Positions 24,209 to 32,418 of a stretch of DNA of 64,000 nt are shown piece after piece. The position numbers and the translations under genes are program-made. Under the pieces are notes generated by a model. It saw only the letters and a list, made by a program, of their open reading frames with translations. It had not been told where the DNA came from and did not search any database. This DNA comes from JAWLHA01 sp041690535. Its GTDB lineage: Bacteria; Pseudomonadota; Gammaproteobacteria; Thiohalomonadales; Thiohalomonadaceae. The first letter of the stretch is position 1; each line of letters begins with the position of its first letter. The stretch lies in assembly GCA_041690535.1 (NCBI GenBank), contig JAWLHA010000001.1:62001-126000 (forward strand). Direction: 5' to 3'.

Positions 24209-24779
24209 GCTCGTCTTCCTCGTCTTCCAGTTCGCACAAGGCGTTCTCAACATCGGTCCCTTCGATAAACTCGAAGGCCAGAGCCGCCTGGTTCCACATC
24301 CCCCGCTCGTGGGGGTGGTGTGCCCGGTCAAAACGGTAACCTTCCTCGACCTCATACCCCTGACTGGCATAATACATTCGAGCCAGCTTGTTGCAGACTG
24401 CCACGATCTCGGCCGAAGTCTTGTAGCGCCGACCCTCGGAAGAGCGTTGTTCGGGAACCCCATCGAGCGCGTCGGTGGCTAACTTGGCAACTGCCTGCCC
24501 CATGCCGAAGCTCGTCCCGTTCGTACGTGCGAGGATCGCTTCGAGCGCACCGCGCAGGCGTTGCAGTTCGGAGGCGGCCCCGTCGATCACGCGCCGACAC
24601 TCTTCGCCTTCGAAAGACCAGCGGAAGGCCAGAGGTCCGTCTCCGCTCGGAAATTCGACGACTGTCCCTGTGTTGCCGTGATTTTTGACCACGGTGTACT
24701 GGTCGCCCGAGAAAGCTATACGCTCGCCGGATTTGAAGGGCTCTTCGGCGTTTGTTGCACCCAACACTAAGTCGCTCAT
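24201..24779 (-). CDS. Hypothetical protein, 192 aa
   Basis: ATG at 24779 after AAGGAACC; a longer frame to 24839 has no site. The first 60 residues are beta-rich, the middle helical (ELQRLRGALEAILART), and the end very acidic. No family was recognised. It overlaps the neighbours on both sides. Confidence 0.6.
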   Translation of the reverse strand: MSDLVLGATNAEEPFKSGERIAFSGDQYTVVKNHGNTGTVVEFPSGDGPLAFRWSFEGEECRRVIDGAASELQRLRGALEAILARTNGTSFGMGQAVAKLATDALDGVPEQRSSEGRRYKTSAEIVAVCNKLARMYYASQGYEVEEGYRFDRAHHPHERGMWNQAALAFEFIEGTDVENALCELEDEEDERG

Positions 24780-25063
24780 GAACAAGGTTCCTTCGTATCC
24801 AGCGCCCCAGGATGGGGGTATTTTGGAGAGTCGTGCCACGGGGCTGTCGCCCCGGAGGGCTTATAGAGCACGCCTCCGGGCTTGCCGGTGGCGCCGTTGG
24901 TGCCAAGAATCCACGGTCGCCAGAATTTGCGCTCGGCCCTTGCCACGGCCGCGTCGCGCTCCGTCTCGGAATCGCCTTCGATGAAGAGGTGATCGAAGCC
25001 AGGGCGCTTCTCACCGAACCACGGGTGGCCGGCACCACGGGCAACCTGAACCCTGAGCGCCAT
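24776..25063 (-). CDS. Hypothetical protein, 95 aa
   Basis: ATG at 25063 just at the end of the Lar-like gene. It contains FIEGDSETERDAAVARAERKFW, a helical segment, and a Gly/Pro-rich end. No family was recognised. It is part of the coupled minus-strand operon. Confidence 0.55.
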   Translation of the reverse strand: MALRVQVARGAGHPWFGEKRPGFDHLFIEGDSETERDAAVARAERKFWRPWILGTNGATGKPGGVLYKPSGATAPWHDSPKYPHPGALDTKEPCS

Positions 25064-25275
25064 CAGAACCTCCGCACCTTCTGGCGCTCTTCGTTCCAGA
25101 CCTTGATCGCCTTCTCTTCGCTGTCGTGATAGACCAGCAACGCATAGTCGGCGGGGCAGGTCGGCGATTGACGGCTATCGTGTGCGAGCAGGACGGCGAA
25201 CTCCGGATCATCACTGGGACGAAACTCCGGGCGCTTGCCACAGTTGCAGCAGGGTTTCGGTTGCACGGTCGGCAT
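25063..25275 (-). CDS. Lar-like zinc-ribbon protein, 70 aa
   Basis: ATG at 25275 after AAGGAGCACTACC. CCNCGKRPEF near residue 9 gives the zinc ligands, and the C-terminal EEKAIKVWNEERQ is the usual Lar-family end. Lar proteins of phages and prophages relieve host restriction. A second related gene lies just upstream, and a fragment lies between them. Confidence 0.65.
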   Translation of the reverse strand: MPTVQPKPCCNCGKRPEFRPSDDPEFAVLLAHDSRQSPTCPADYALLVYHDSEEKAIKVWNEERQKVRRF

Positions 25276-25405
25276 GGTAGTGCTCCTTCAGTAGTTCGGC
25301 ATCCCCAACTTCGACCCAGTTGCCTTCCGGGTCCACTTCTTCTCCTTCAGGCCATCTGGGCTTTGGCTCTCGCCTCGCAGCAGGGTTTCGGTTGCACGGT
25401 TTTTA
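25276..25405 (-). pseudogene. Fragment of a Lar-like gene between two Lar-like genes
   Basis: A 24-base stretch at 25377-25400 is identical to 25246-25269, the start of the Lar-like gene. In the upstream copy the frame continues only about ten codons before a stop. The rest of the interval carries an open but start-less minus-strand frame rich in Glu and Trp. A recombination scar between paralogues is likely. Confidence 0.45.
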
Positions 25406-25675
25406 TCAGGCGAACCGACCGCGCCTATCTCTCCGCCGATGACCTCGATCCAGAGTCAAGGCAACGTGGTCATTCCATTCGTCGATGGCGTCATCCTCTG
25501 TGGTGCGGTACACAGTCGCCCCAAAACACCGGCCGTTACCCAAATGCTCTAGCTTGAAGGGGAACTCCGGCATTTCGCTGGGCACGAACTCGGGCTTCTT
25601 GCCACAAGTGGGGCAAGGCCGAGGCTCAACGCAACGTGGTGCCTGGCGGGTAGTCATGGGGTTCTTCGGCTGCAT
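25406..25675 (-). CDS. Lar-like zinc-ribbon protein, 89 aa
   Basis: ATG at 25675 with AAGGAGCCCCT; it overlaps the upstream coding end only slightly. PCPTCGKKPEF then FPFKLEHLGNG and TTEDDAIDEWNDH fit the Lar pattern. It is a paralogue of the gene at 25063. A role in counteracting restriction is inferred. Confidence 0.65.
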   Translation of the reverse strand: MQPKNPMTTRQAPRCVEPRPCPTCGKKPEFVPSEMPEFPFKLEHLGNGRCFGATVYRTTEDDAIDEWNDHVALTLDRGHRRRDRRGRFA

Positions 25676-25685
25676 AGGGGCTCCT

Positions 25686-26342
25686 TCAATCACGAAAGGC
25701 CAGACTGGCTTCGGGCAAGACTTCGATGTGTTCGCATCCTGGCAGAGCTGTGGCTCTTGCCTCTGCCCGAACTTCGTCCACAGCCTGCTTCAATGCGGTT
25801 TTGCTACCACCGAAGAAGGCTCTAGCGATCTCGATCTTATCGTTGACGCCCCGGATGATGCCTTCCCCTGCGAAAGTGAAGCTCGACGGGTAACCATCCC
25901 TATCCCGGTAAAGACGCTGGAAAGCGAAGCCGGCGACCCTGTCGCCCCGCTTGGCGTTCATCAGCATTCGCAGGTTGTCCATGGCTGCCGTTTTCGCCCG
26001 CGCCGCCTTTTCGGCCCTGTCCTGTTCGGTGCCTTTTCCGGCCAGCAGTGACTCGGCCCGCTCTTGCGCCTGCTTCGCCCGATTCCACAGGCCCACGGCG
26101 ACACCCGCCTTACGCACCGAGGCATCTATCGCCCGCTCTTTCCGCCGAGTCATCCGAACGAAGCCGACCCCCATGGGAAATGCGTTGCCTTTGCCCATCG
26201 GGTCACTGGAAGAGACGCTGAGGCGACGGGCCTGGGCGTTCAGGCGTTCCGCTTGGGTCAGCGATTCGCGAATGGCCTGTTTATCACGCTCCGACAACAC
26301 GACACCGTGCGCTTCGGCCTGAGCGATCCTTTCCTCAGCCAT
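25686..26342 (-). CDS. Hypothetical helical protein, 218 aa
   Basis: ATG at 26342 after GAGGGCG, overlapping the end of the upstream gene. The protein is mostly helical and charged (QAERLNAQARRL, KAARAKTAAMDNL), with a beta-rich part near residues 140-175. No family was recognised. Confidence 0.6.
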   Translation of the reverse strand: MAEERIAQAEAHGVVLSERDKQAIRESLTQAERLNAQARRLSVSSSDPMGKGNAFPMGVGFVRMTRRKERAIDASVRKAGVAVGLWNRAKQAQERAESLLAGKGTEQDRAEKAARAKTAAMDNLRMLMNAKRGDRVAGFAFQRLYRDRDGYPSSFTFAGEGIIRGVNDKIEIARAFFGGSKTALKQAVDEVRAEARATALPGCEHIEVLPEASLAFRD

Positions 26343-26820
26343 GGTCGGGGGCGCCCTCGCCGAGGCGCTCGTGCAGCCACTCCAAGAATTCCTCCAGTGG
26401 CGGTGCCGCGAATCCTCGTTCGGTGGTGTACTTCTCATCTTCAAAGGAGTCGTTTAGGGTCGCCATGTATTCATCCTTGAGGGCACTTAGCGCACTCAGG
26501 GACAAGTCGGCGTGCGGACCCTTTCGAGCGCCGTCTTTGGCAAGGTTCTCGCGTAACACATCAAGCAGGGAGGTTCGGGATTTGACCTCCGATTCCGGGA
26601 TCTCCGGCACCGAAGCGGCGACGAACTCCTCCCTGGTCATTTCTTTCTCAGGCTGTTTGAGGAAGTAGTAAAGACGTGCGAGCGCCAGATGAGCGACCTT
26701 GGTCTCTGAAGTTTCGCCCAGCATTTCCGCCATCTCTTTGAGTTCCTGGCGGGTGATTCCGCTCGGCGAGAGTCGGTCGCGGAAGTGGAGCAGAAGGGAT
26801 TTGTTCTCGGTTTTCGACAC
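26335..26820 (-). CDS. Hypothetical helical protein, 161 aa
   Basis: GTG at 26820 is best, with AAGGAGATTCAGCC before it. It is an acidic helical protein, first gene of the minus-strand operon, under a strong promoter at 26849-26878. No family was recognised. Confidence 0.6.
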   Translation of the reverse strand: MSKTENKSLLLHFRDRLSPSGITRQELKEMAEMLGETSETKVAHLALARLYYFLKQPEKEMTREEFVAASVPEIPESEVKSRTSLLDVLRENLAKDGARKGPHADLSLSALSALKDEYMATLNDSFEDEKYTTERGFAAPPLEEFLEWLHERLGEGAPDHG

Positions 26821-26848
26821 GGCTGAATCTCCTTGCAAACCGTATCTA

Positions 26849-26878
26849 ATTATATAACTATTATATAAGTTTCGTCAA
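26849..26878 (-). promoter_or_regulatory. Promoter of the minus-strand operon
   Basis: On the minus strand TTGACG, 18 bp beginning AAACTT, then TATAAT. The AT-rich spacer contains further TATAAT-like sequence. It drives the genes from 26820 leftward. Confidence 0.75.
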
Positions 26879-26879
26879 G

Positions 26880-26914
26880 AAAAAACCCCGGAGCCGAAAA
26901 GGCAAACCGGGGTT
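26880..26914 (-). terminator. Rho-independent terminator of the PemK-like gene
   Basis: Read on the minus strand, AACCCCGG and CCGGGGTT form a stem around a 15-base loop, followed by six T residues. The T run adjoins the -35 of the next minus-strand promoter. Confidence 0.8.
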
Positions 26915-26926
26915 CTGAATCAACGA

Positions 26927-27277
26927 TCAAAGGCCGGCAGCTTCACCGGCAGTCAGTACCCGCTTGTGCAAGCTCATGTGCAATGTGCCAATGAGCTTCA
27001 AACGGGAGGCGGGCAAGCGCGCAAGGCGCTTGAAATCGAAGCGCGTGGTCTTGTGCAGGCCGGACTCAGCAAAAGCTCTCATCTCAGTCTCTGCGATCAC
27101 GAACTCCCACGGATGCAGCTCGCTCGGGTTGGTGCGCTTGGATGACCCGTAAACCAAGCGGGCGAACACCTCACCTCCTAACGTATCGACCAGTTCTAAA
27201 ACCATCGCGGGATGCAGAAGCGTCCCGCCTTCTTCCCGAGGGAAATGGCACAGAACGATATCGCCAGGGCTCACCAT
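26927..27277 (-). CDS. PemK/MazF-like protein
   Basis: ATG at 27277 with AGGAGAACC. The N-terminus SPGDIVLCHFPREEGG, then HPAMVLELV and ARLVYGSSK, fits the PemK/MazF fold, whose members cut RNA. Length of 116 is normal. No antitoxin gene is adjacent, and the gene has its own terminator. It may be an orphan toxin or a divergent non-toxic member. Confidence 0.6.
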   Translation of the reverse strand: MVSPGDIVLCHFPREEGGTLLHPAMVLELVDTLGGEVFARLVYGSSKRTNPSELHPWEFVIAETEMRAFAESGLHKTTRFDFKRLARLPASRLKLIGTLHMSLHKRVLTAGEAAGL

Positions 27278-27364
27278 ATCGGTTCTCCTCTTAGTACCGG
27301 CAAAAAACCGGGGCTCTAAAACCAGCGAAAGGCTGGGGTTCGAGGAGACATATCGGCGGTGAAA

Positions 27365-27396
27365 TTGACGAAATAAAACTTGTTTGATAGTATAGC
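27365..27396 (+). promoter_or_regulatory. Promoter of the recurrent family
   Basis: TTGACG at 27365, spacer AAATAAAACTTGTTTGA (17 bp), TAGTAT, overlapping TATAGC at 20 bp. This is the best example of the family consensus. Confidence 0.8.
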
Positions 27397-27450
27397 AAAT
27401 AAGTTAAGTGCGGAGCGACGAGCCCTCTGCAAGTAGATGGAGAGACGGTC

Positions 27451-27861
27451 ATGTGCAGTTCAATCACCCCCTTTCGGGATGCCCAGCACAACATCGAGGC
27501 GGCGTGCGGCTGCCTTCGCCGGTTGTGCGGCCACGGCCTTGATGGTGCAGAAGCTGCCGAGGGGGTGCGGGGGCATTTGACCAAAGCCCTGAACGACCTT
27601 CACGACGCCGGGCATGAGGTAAGGGAAGGCAATGAAATGCGCGGCGGTACCGAGGCGCCCACTTTCACCGAGATTGAGGTCTGGCGTGAGGCGGCAGAAG
27701 CGGAAAGGGCGCTGCGGGAGACGGCGGCTCCCTTCCTCGAAGACCCGCTGCGCGCCTCGGATGCGGAGCGAAGTGCCCTTGAGCGTTGTTTGCCCTCCCG
27801 GTTTGCCGCGCAACTGGCCAGCGACGACCTGACGGTCCGGGAAATGGAACAGGCGTTTTGA
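27451..27861 (+). CDS. Hypothetical helical protein, 136 aa
   Basis: ATG at 27451 after AGATGGAGAGACGGTC. It is helical and Glu/Ala/Arg-rich with a few cysteines near the N-terminus (ACGCLRRLCGHG). No family was recognised. It is the first gene after the promoter at 27365. Confidence 0.6.
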   Translation: MCSSITPFRDAQHNIEAACGCLRRLCGHGLDGAEAAEGVRGHLTKALNDLHDAGHEVREGNEMRGGTEAPTFTEIEVWREAAEAERALRETAAPFLEDPLRASDAERSALERCLPSRFAAQLASDDLTVREMEQAF

Positions 27862-27864
27862 GCG

Positions 27865-28326
27865 ATGAACGAGAGAAGGATTGCGATTGGATCTTCATGC
27901 CACCTGGTGGAGACCACTTACGGCGAGGGCATCAAGGATGTGAGCCTCGACTACGTCGAACACTCTTAAAGCCACTGGCACGGCGATAGCGATACCAGTC
28001 TCGACATTGATGCGGCAAAGGCGCGGGAGATCGTGGACTTTCTGCAAAATGCCTTTGCGATGAGTGCAGAGACCACGGCGCTCCCTGCGGTGCAAGCTGC
28101 ACCTGTTGCGCCTCGATTCCGGCTCGAAGAGCGCTGGATCGTTGCTGTTTACGACACCGCGCACCCTGAGTACCAGGAAAAAACTCAAGGATGTCATGCC
28201 GATTATCCATGGGTCATTGCATCGTGGAGCGGCGTTTTTGACCCGAAGGCAGGTTGCTGGAAGGTCGAACCATGGAAACTCGATAAGGCGCGACATCTGG
28301 TCGAGCTACTGAACGGCAGCACTTAA
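27865..28326 (+). pseudogene. Gene interrupted by one in-frame TAA
   Basis: The frame from ATG at 27865 reads 34 codons to a TAA at 27967-27969 and then continues in the same frame without a break to 28326. Protein-like sequence lies on both sides (DVSLDYVEHS before; AKAREIVDFLQNAF after). The later part, aromatic and ending in LDKARHLVELL, could start again at 28033. It is either a nonsense-mutated gene, a read-through product or a re-initiating gene pair. Confidence 0.6.
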
Positions 28327-28355
28327 ATCAATCAAAAGGGTACAAGATCAAGAGC

Positions 28356-29471
28356 ATGACGCCAAACCTTCACGAATGTCTCGACCGCAACGATCTGGCG
28401 GTCTTCCACCTGTCGCACACCGATTTGGACGGCTATGGCGCGCAGTACGTGACCAAGCGGCTGTTCCCCCAGATCACCCTGGCAAATGCCGACTACCACG
28501 AGGCCATCGACGTGTTCTCTGGCCTACTGGAACAGGCCAAGTGCGACGCGGGCGACCGGCCGTGCCTGTTCCTTATCACCGACATCAGTCTCGGGGAGGC
28601 CGAGGCCGAACAGGTCAACAAAGCCTTCCAGGCGTACCGAGCGACGGGTCGTCAGGCGACGTTGGTGGCCATCGACCACCACAAGAGCAGCCGCAGGGCC
28701 GCTGCCCGGTTCCCGTGGATGTACGTGGATGTGGACTCGTGCGCCACCAAGCTCACGTTCGAGTTCTTAGACGACTGGATGGACGGGGTGACGAAACGCG
28801 AGCTGGCCGCCTTTGTGGAGATCGTCAACACCCAGGATTTGTGGCTGGAGGATCACCCCCTGTTCTATCGGGCGATTCTGATGGCCGATGCAGTGTTCGA
28901 AGCGACCCATGTGGTGCCGGCCGATCTGGATGCCGTGCGACGGGCCTACGTGGACCACCTGCTGGATAGCTACTTCGATCTGATCCGTGCCGGCGTGTCC
29001 GCTCGGGAGCTGGAAGCGCGGCAGGGCGCCATCCGGGCGCCGTTCCTGAGCGCCGGGCTCTCCGAAGAGGCGCGCAATGACCAGAACATCCCCGTGAAGT
29101 ATCTGGCGTTTCGATACGTGTATGAACAAACGGCCACGTCGGGGATCATCCCGACGGTCGAAATCGAGGGGGAACGCGGTCTGCTCTTCTACAACTGGCC
29201 CGCGCAAGTATTCCAGCACGTTTCCCACTTCTGGTTGCAGGAAGACCCCCGCCACAAGTTCATGATCAACGTCCGGCGCAACGGGGGCATGTCCCTGCGC
29301 GCCCGTGGGCAGATGGATGTTCAGCAGATGGCGGGACGCTACTTCAATGGGGGGGGGCACCCGAACGCGGCCGGTGGCGATCTCCGCAAGGACAAGATCA
29401 AGTGTCTTGACGAGGCGCTGGCGGCGGTCTCGGCGCGGGTCGGGGCCGTACAGATCCGGGTCTCCCCGTGA
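28356..29471 (+). CDS. DHH-family phosphoesterase (NrnB-like)
   Basis: ATG at 28356. The DHH motifs are present: SHTDLDGYGAQY near residue 20, LITDISL, and AIDHHKSS near 108. The DHHA1-type end has RYFNGGGHPNAAGG. This layout is that of NrnB-like oligoribonucleases or cyclic-dinucleotide-degrading enzymes. Length of 371 is normal. A role in degrading short RNA or signalling dinucleotides, perhaps for counter-defence, is inferred. Confidence 0.85.
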   Translation: MTPNLHECLDRNDLAVFHLSHTDLDGYGAQYVTKRLFPQITLANADYHEAIDVFSGLLEQAKCDAGDRPCLFLITDISLGEAEAEQVNKAFQAYRATGRQATLVAIDHHKSSRRAAARFPWMYVDVDSCATKLTFEFLDDWMDGVTKRELAAFVEIVNTQDLWLEDHPLFYRAILMADAVFEATHVVPADLDAVRRAYVDHLLDSYFDLIRAGVSARELEARQGAIRAPFLSAGLSEEARNDQNIPVKYLAFRYVYEQTATSGIIPTVEIEGERGLLFYNWPAQVFQHVSHFWLQEDPRHKFMINVRRNGGMSLRARGQMDVQQMAGRYFNGGGHPNAAGGDLRKDKIKCLDEALAAVSARVGAVQIRVSP

Positions 29472-30121
29472 ACCCCGTTCTGGTCATCGGGCCTCGGGAG
29501 CGCAAGCCGGAGGGGGACTGTGTTGTGGTGAACACCACCTCCCGCTCGGAAGGGCTCGGTCGGGAATTCTCCCCGTTCTTCCTGGGGCCGGTGCCCCTGT
29601 ATGCCGGGATGCAGGCCCAGCGCATGGAAAATGCCTGGCAGTACGCGAAGGTCTATCCGGGCTTCACCGACGCCGACGGGTATCCGGCGCACAAGTATTT
29701 CGCGTGGGCCAAGGAGGGGTGGCGCTCGGAGCAGGCCCACCGTTACCCGATGGGGAAGGGCGCCAAGCCCCTGTACGCCTATTGGGAGGGGGAGCGGCTC
29801 GACTACATCGAGGCGCGCAAGCGGATCTACGTGCCCCTCTACCGGGACGCGGTGGTGAAGACCCGTGCTTATCAGAAACTCAAGGCCCTGCACACCCAGG
29901 GCCGGCGGATCGTTCTTTGGGACTACGATGGCTACGACCACCGAGCGCTCGGGATGAACCACTGGGACGTTCTGAACACCCCAGCGCGCTCCCTTGGGCA
30001 CGCCTTTGTCATTGCCATGCTGCTGGAGCACGGCGAGGGGTTCACCTTCGAGCACTTGCAGCAGGCAGCGGAGAAAACCGCCCCAGCGGCCTCTCAGGGA
30101 CCGCAGATGGGGCTTTTGTAG
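29468..30121 (+). CDS. Hypothetical protein, 217 aa
   Basis: GTG at 29468 overlaps the DHH stop. The protein has many aromatic residues; PFFLGPVPLY, ENAWQYAKVYPG and VLWDYDGYDH stand out. It is a compact alpha/beta protein found, to my memory, near plasmid and phage genes but without known function. Confidence 0.65.
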   Translation: MNPVLVIGPRERKPEGDCVVVNTTSRSEGLGREFSPFFLGPVPLYAGMQAQRMENAWQYAKVYPGFTDADGYPAHKYFAWAKEGWRSEQAHRYPMGKGAKPLYAYWEGERLDYIEARKRIYVPLYRDAVVKTRAYQKLKALHTQGRRIVLWDYDGYDHRALGMNHWDVLNTPARSLGHAFVIAMLLEHGEGFTFEHLQQAAEKTAPAASQGPQMGLL

Positions 30122-30155
30122 GGGGGCAAAATGGTCCAAGACCGGAGGCGCGGCA

Positions 30156-30302
30156 ATGATGCCTGAACAGGCAGATGAAAAGCTGCGCGAGATTGAGAGG
30201 TTGGCGCGTGAGATCGAGGAGGACGAGGAGTTGCAGGGGATTGATCCTCGGTATGCGGTCACGGCCAAATGGATTGATACGGACATCGAGAACGTGAGGT
30301 GA
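30156..30302 (+). CDS. Small acidic protein, 48 aa
   Basis: ATG at 30156 after CCGGAGGCGCGGCA. Very acidic and helical with a conserved-looking DPRYAVTAKW. Too short for recognition, but the ribosome binding site is good. Confidence 0.5.
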   Translation: MMPEQADEKLREIERLAREIEEDEELQGIDPRYAVTAKWIDTDIENVR

Positions 30303-30306
30303 GTGC

Positions 30307-30519
30307 ATGACGCCTGACGAGAAAACGATACTCGCCGCGCACAACTACCTGAACCAAGAACCGCTTCCTGGCCGCGAGGCACTCTATGCGGCTCTGGTGC
30401 GGCGGGGACTTCTGGCAGCGCAGACCGAGCGGTCTGTGCTCTGTCGGTACAAGACCTATCGCCTGACGGAGAAGGGGCGTCAGGCATTGGATGCGTATGA
30501 CGGAGGAATTGCGCGGTGA
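30307..30519 (+). CDS. Small winged-helix-like protein, 70 aa
   Basis: ATG at 30307. EALYAALVRRGLL, then LCRYKTYRLTEKGRQAL matches the end of a winged helix. It is probably a DNA-binding protein. The TGA overlaps the next GTG start. Confidence 0.6.
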   Translation: MTPDEKTILAAHNYLNQEPLPGREALYAALVRRGLLAAQTERSVLCRYKTYRLTEKGRQALDAYDGGIAR

Positions 30520-30761
30520 GCGAAGTGAATGCAAATCCGGACTCGAAGGCGTTGTTGGTTAGCGATGTCCGTTACAGATTGAATTTTGGCGACTCGATGT
30601 TGGAGTTTTCTGCGCCTGAAGCAAAGACAAGGGAGGAGCTAGGTGCTCTGCTTGAAAGCGTGGCAGCGGGGCTAACGGCTGAAGGCAGGGAGGTAGTCGG
30701 TGAATGCGACAATTGTCTCACCTTCATTTTGGAAGGCGAAGCGCACGTTTGCGCCAGTTAG
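30516..30761 (+). CDS. Hypothetical protein, 81 aa
   Basis: GTG at 30516 overlaps the previous stop. Beta-rich start, helical middle, CDNC near the end. No family was recognised. Confidence 0.5.
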   Translation: MSEVNANPDSKALLVSDVRYRLNFGDSMLEFSAPEAKTREELGALLESVAAGLTAEGREVVGECDNCLTFILEGEAHVCAS

Positions 30762-30776
30762 CGCGCCCTGTGAGCA

Positions 30777-31235
30777 ATGCGGATGATGAGCAACGACCAG
30801 GACACAAAATCAGGCGCAACCGCCGCACTGGATGCCAATACCAAATGCACAGTGGAGGAGGGCAAATTCGTTCGACCCTGCCCATCATTGGCCTCGGCGG
30901 CAGAGGTCGGCCACCCTCGGGGCAAACAGAAAGGGATCTACGCCTGGGTCTTGAGCACGCCCGAAGGGCCAACCCGCACCTTTTTCGGGGTAAAGAGCGG
31001 GGATCACAAAGACCGTGGGCTCGCCTTGAACTTCTGCCCATTTTGTGGCGAGCGGATCGACGCCCCGTTTACGGACAATGCGCCGCATGACCTGACTGAG
31101 CGGGAGCGTGATGCCGCTCGGTACCAGTTCCTTCGCGCAACCGACTTGCTGACTGTGGTGGAGCCGGGGCAGGATGTGGAGCTGTACGGGGAGGGGCTCG
31201 ACGGTGTCGTGGATGGGCTGATAAAGAAGAGCTAA
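30777..31235 (+). CDS. Zinc-ribbon Lar-like protein, 152 aa
   Basis: ATG at 30777; ATGs at 30783 and 30786 are alternatives. LNFCPFCGERIDAPF near residue 84 is a zinc ribbon of the kind in Lar and related phage proteins. The N-terminal 60 residues are not recognised. It is the last gene of its run. Confidence 0.55.
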   Translation: MRMMSNDQDTKSGATAALDANTKCTVEEGKFVRPCPSLASAAEVGHPRGKQKGIYAWVLSTPEGPTRTFFGVKSGDHKDRGLALNFCPFCGERIDAPFTDNAPHDLTERERDAARYQFLRATDLLTVVEPGQDVELYGEGLDGVVDGLIKKS

Positions 31236-31250
31236 CGCGCTCGTACGAAC

Positions 31251-31282
31251 TCGACAAACTAAAACTTGTTTGGTAGTATAGT
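31251..31282 (+). promoter_or_regulatory. Promoter of the recurrent family
   Basis: TCGACA at 31251, spacer AACTAAAACTTGTTTGG, TAGTAT (17 bp) overlapping TATAGT (20 bp). CAAAC and GTTTG form an inverted repeat in the spacer. Confidence 0.7.
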
Positions 31283-31334
31283 TAAACAGCAAAGGAATTC
31301 TTTCCTCGCACGATTCTACCAAAGGGGAGTGATC

Positions 31335-31652
31335 ATGGGGCGCACACGACGGACCAGCAACAAACCCTGGGGCAAGCGTTACGGGGTAACCCCTGACTTC
31401 ACGACCCGTTACATCAACCTGGTGGGGGCGGGGTATCAGATTTCCTCCGATGACCGGGGGTATGTGGTGACGTTCAAGGGCGAGACGGTGGCCCGGCGCC
31501 AGGAGTTGGACTCTGGGCTGAAAGGCTGGAAGAGCGCTCGGGACGACAAAACGGGCTACCGCGAACTGGCCATCCTGGCGGCTGAGAAACACCAGGCGGC
31601 CCAAACCCCTACCGCACCTGCATCAACCCACCTGCCGGCTCACGCTGGCTAG
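31335..31652 (+). CDS. Hypothetical basic protein, 105 aa
   Basis: ATG at 31335 with AAGGGGAGTGATC. Basic beta-rich start (GRTRRTSNKPWGKRYG), then a strand-rich middle and helical end. It may bind nucleic acid. No family was recognised. Confidence 0.6.
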   Translation: MGRTRRTSNKPWGKRYGVTPDFTTRYINLVGAGYQISSDDRGYVVTFKGETVARRQELDSGLKGWKSARDDKTGYRELAILAAEKHQAAQTPTAPASTHLPAHAG

Positions 31653-31692
31653 GCACTTCCGGGGCAGAGCAATCGAGGCGAGGCGCAATGAT

Positions 31693-32025
31693 ATGAGCAC
31701 TGAAACCGCGCCGCGTGCTGCGGCCCGAGTCGAGCCTGTTGTTAGGCGGGAGCTGGTCCACACAAGTCCTGGCATGAAAATGGACGAATTCATGCGGGCG
31801 ATTGATGCGACTGGTGGATGGCCTGTGGGTTACACGCACGTTTCGTTCTACCACGCCGTGGAGTACAAAGGACGATATTGCCAGTTCACCACCTTTCCGC
31901 TCCGAACCGGGTGGTGGACTACGGTTTGCTCCGCTGACGACTACTACTACTGGAAGCTCTCTGACTCCAAGAAGGCAGAGATTCTGAAAGAGGCGCGCCA
32001 ACAACTGATACGGCAACTGCGGTAA
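31693..32025 (+). CDS. Hypothetical protein, 110 aa
   Basis: ATG at 31693. Residues 45-85 are very rich in Tyr and Trp (FYHAVEYKGRYCQFTTFP, DDYYYWKL). Helical basic end. No family was recognised. Confidence 0.55.
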   Translation: MSTETAPRAAARVEPVVRRELVHTSPGMKMDEFMRAIDATGGWPVGYTHVSFYHAVEYKGRYCQFTTFPLRTGWWTTVCSADDYYYWKLSDSKKAEILKEARQQLIRQLR

Positions 32026-32136
32026 CGCCCGCTCAACGAAGAGCGGTGGAGCAGTGAACTGGATTGCGGGTAAGTTGCCTGTCGTAGACAGTCGGGGTGT
32101 TAGTTCTGAGCTGCATAGCGCCGAGGTAAAAGGGCA

Positions 32137-32418
32137 ATGCAAATTGAACCGCTCACTCGTGTGGGCCAAGTCCAAGAAGGCGACATCCTCCTCTTGGAAG
32201 ACGCGAAGGGTCGGGTGCTCCGCGTCAATGCGCAGGAGGTCATCCGGCCTGGCGTAGTCGACGACTCGAATGGCGAGGAAATCGTCTTCAACCGGCGCCG
32301 CAACGACTACTTCATCACCGCCCTGTACTTGGCGGGCAAGTCTTGGGTGAAAGATGCCCGAATTGTTGTTCCGGGGAACGTTCCCCTCCTTGCGAACCCA
32401 AGCGAGGGGCCGCAATGA
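32137..32418 (+). CDS. Hypothetical protein, 93 aa
   Basis: ATG at 32137 after GGTAAAAGGGCA. A small beta-rich protein with GDILLLEDAKGRVLRVNAQ, like small barrel proteins. The stop overlaps the next ATG. Confidence 0.55.
   Translation: MQIEPLTRVGQVQEGDILLLEDAKGRVLRVNAQEVIRPGVVDDSNGEEIVFNRRRNDYFITALYLAGKSWVKDARIVVPGNVPLLANPSEGPQ

Noticed and set aside
32026..32136. GCTCAAC followed by GTTAGTT as an attC site
   Set aside because: The second core does not fit GTTRRRY and no cassette-like context is present.
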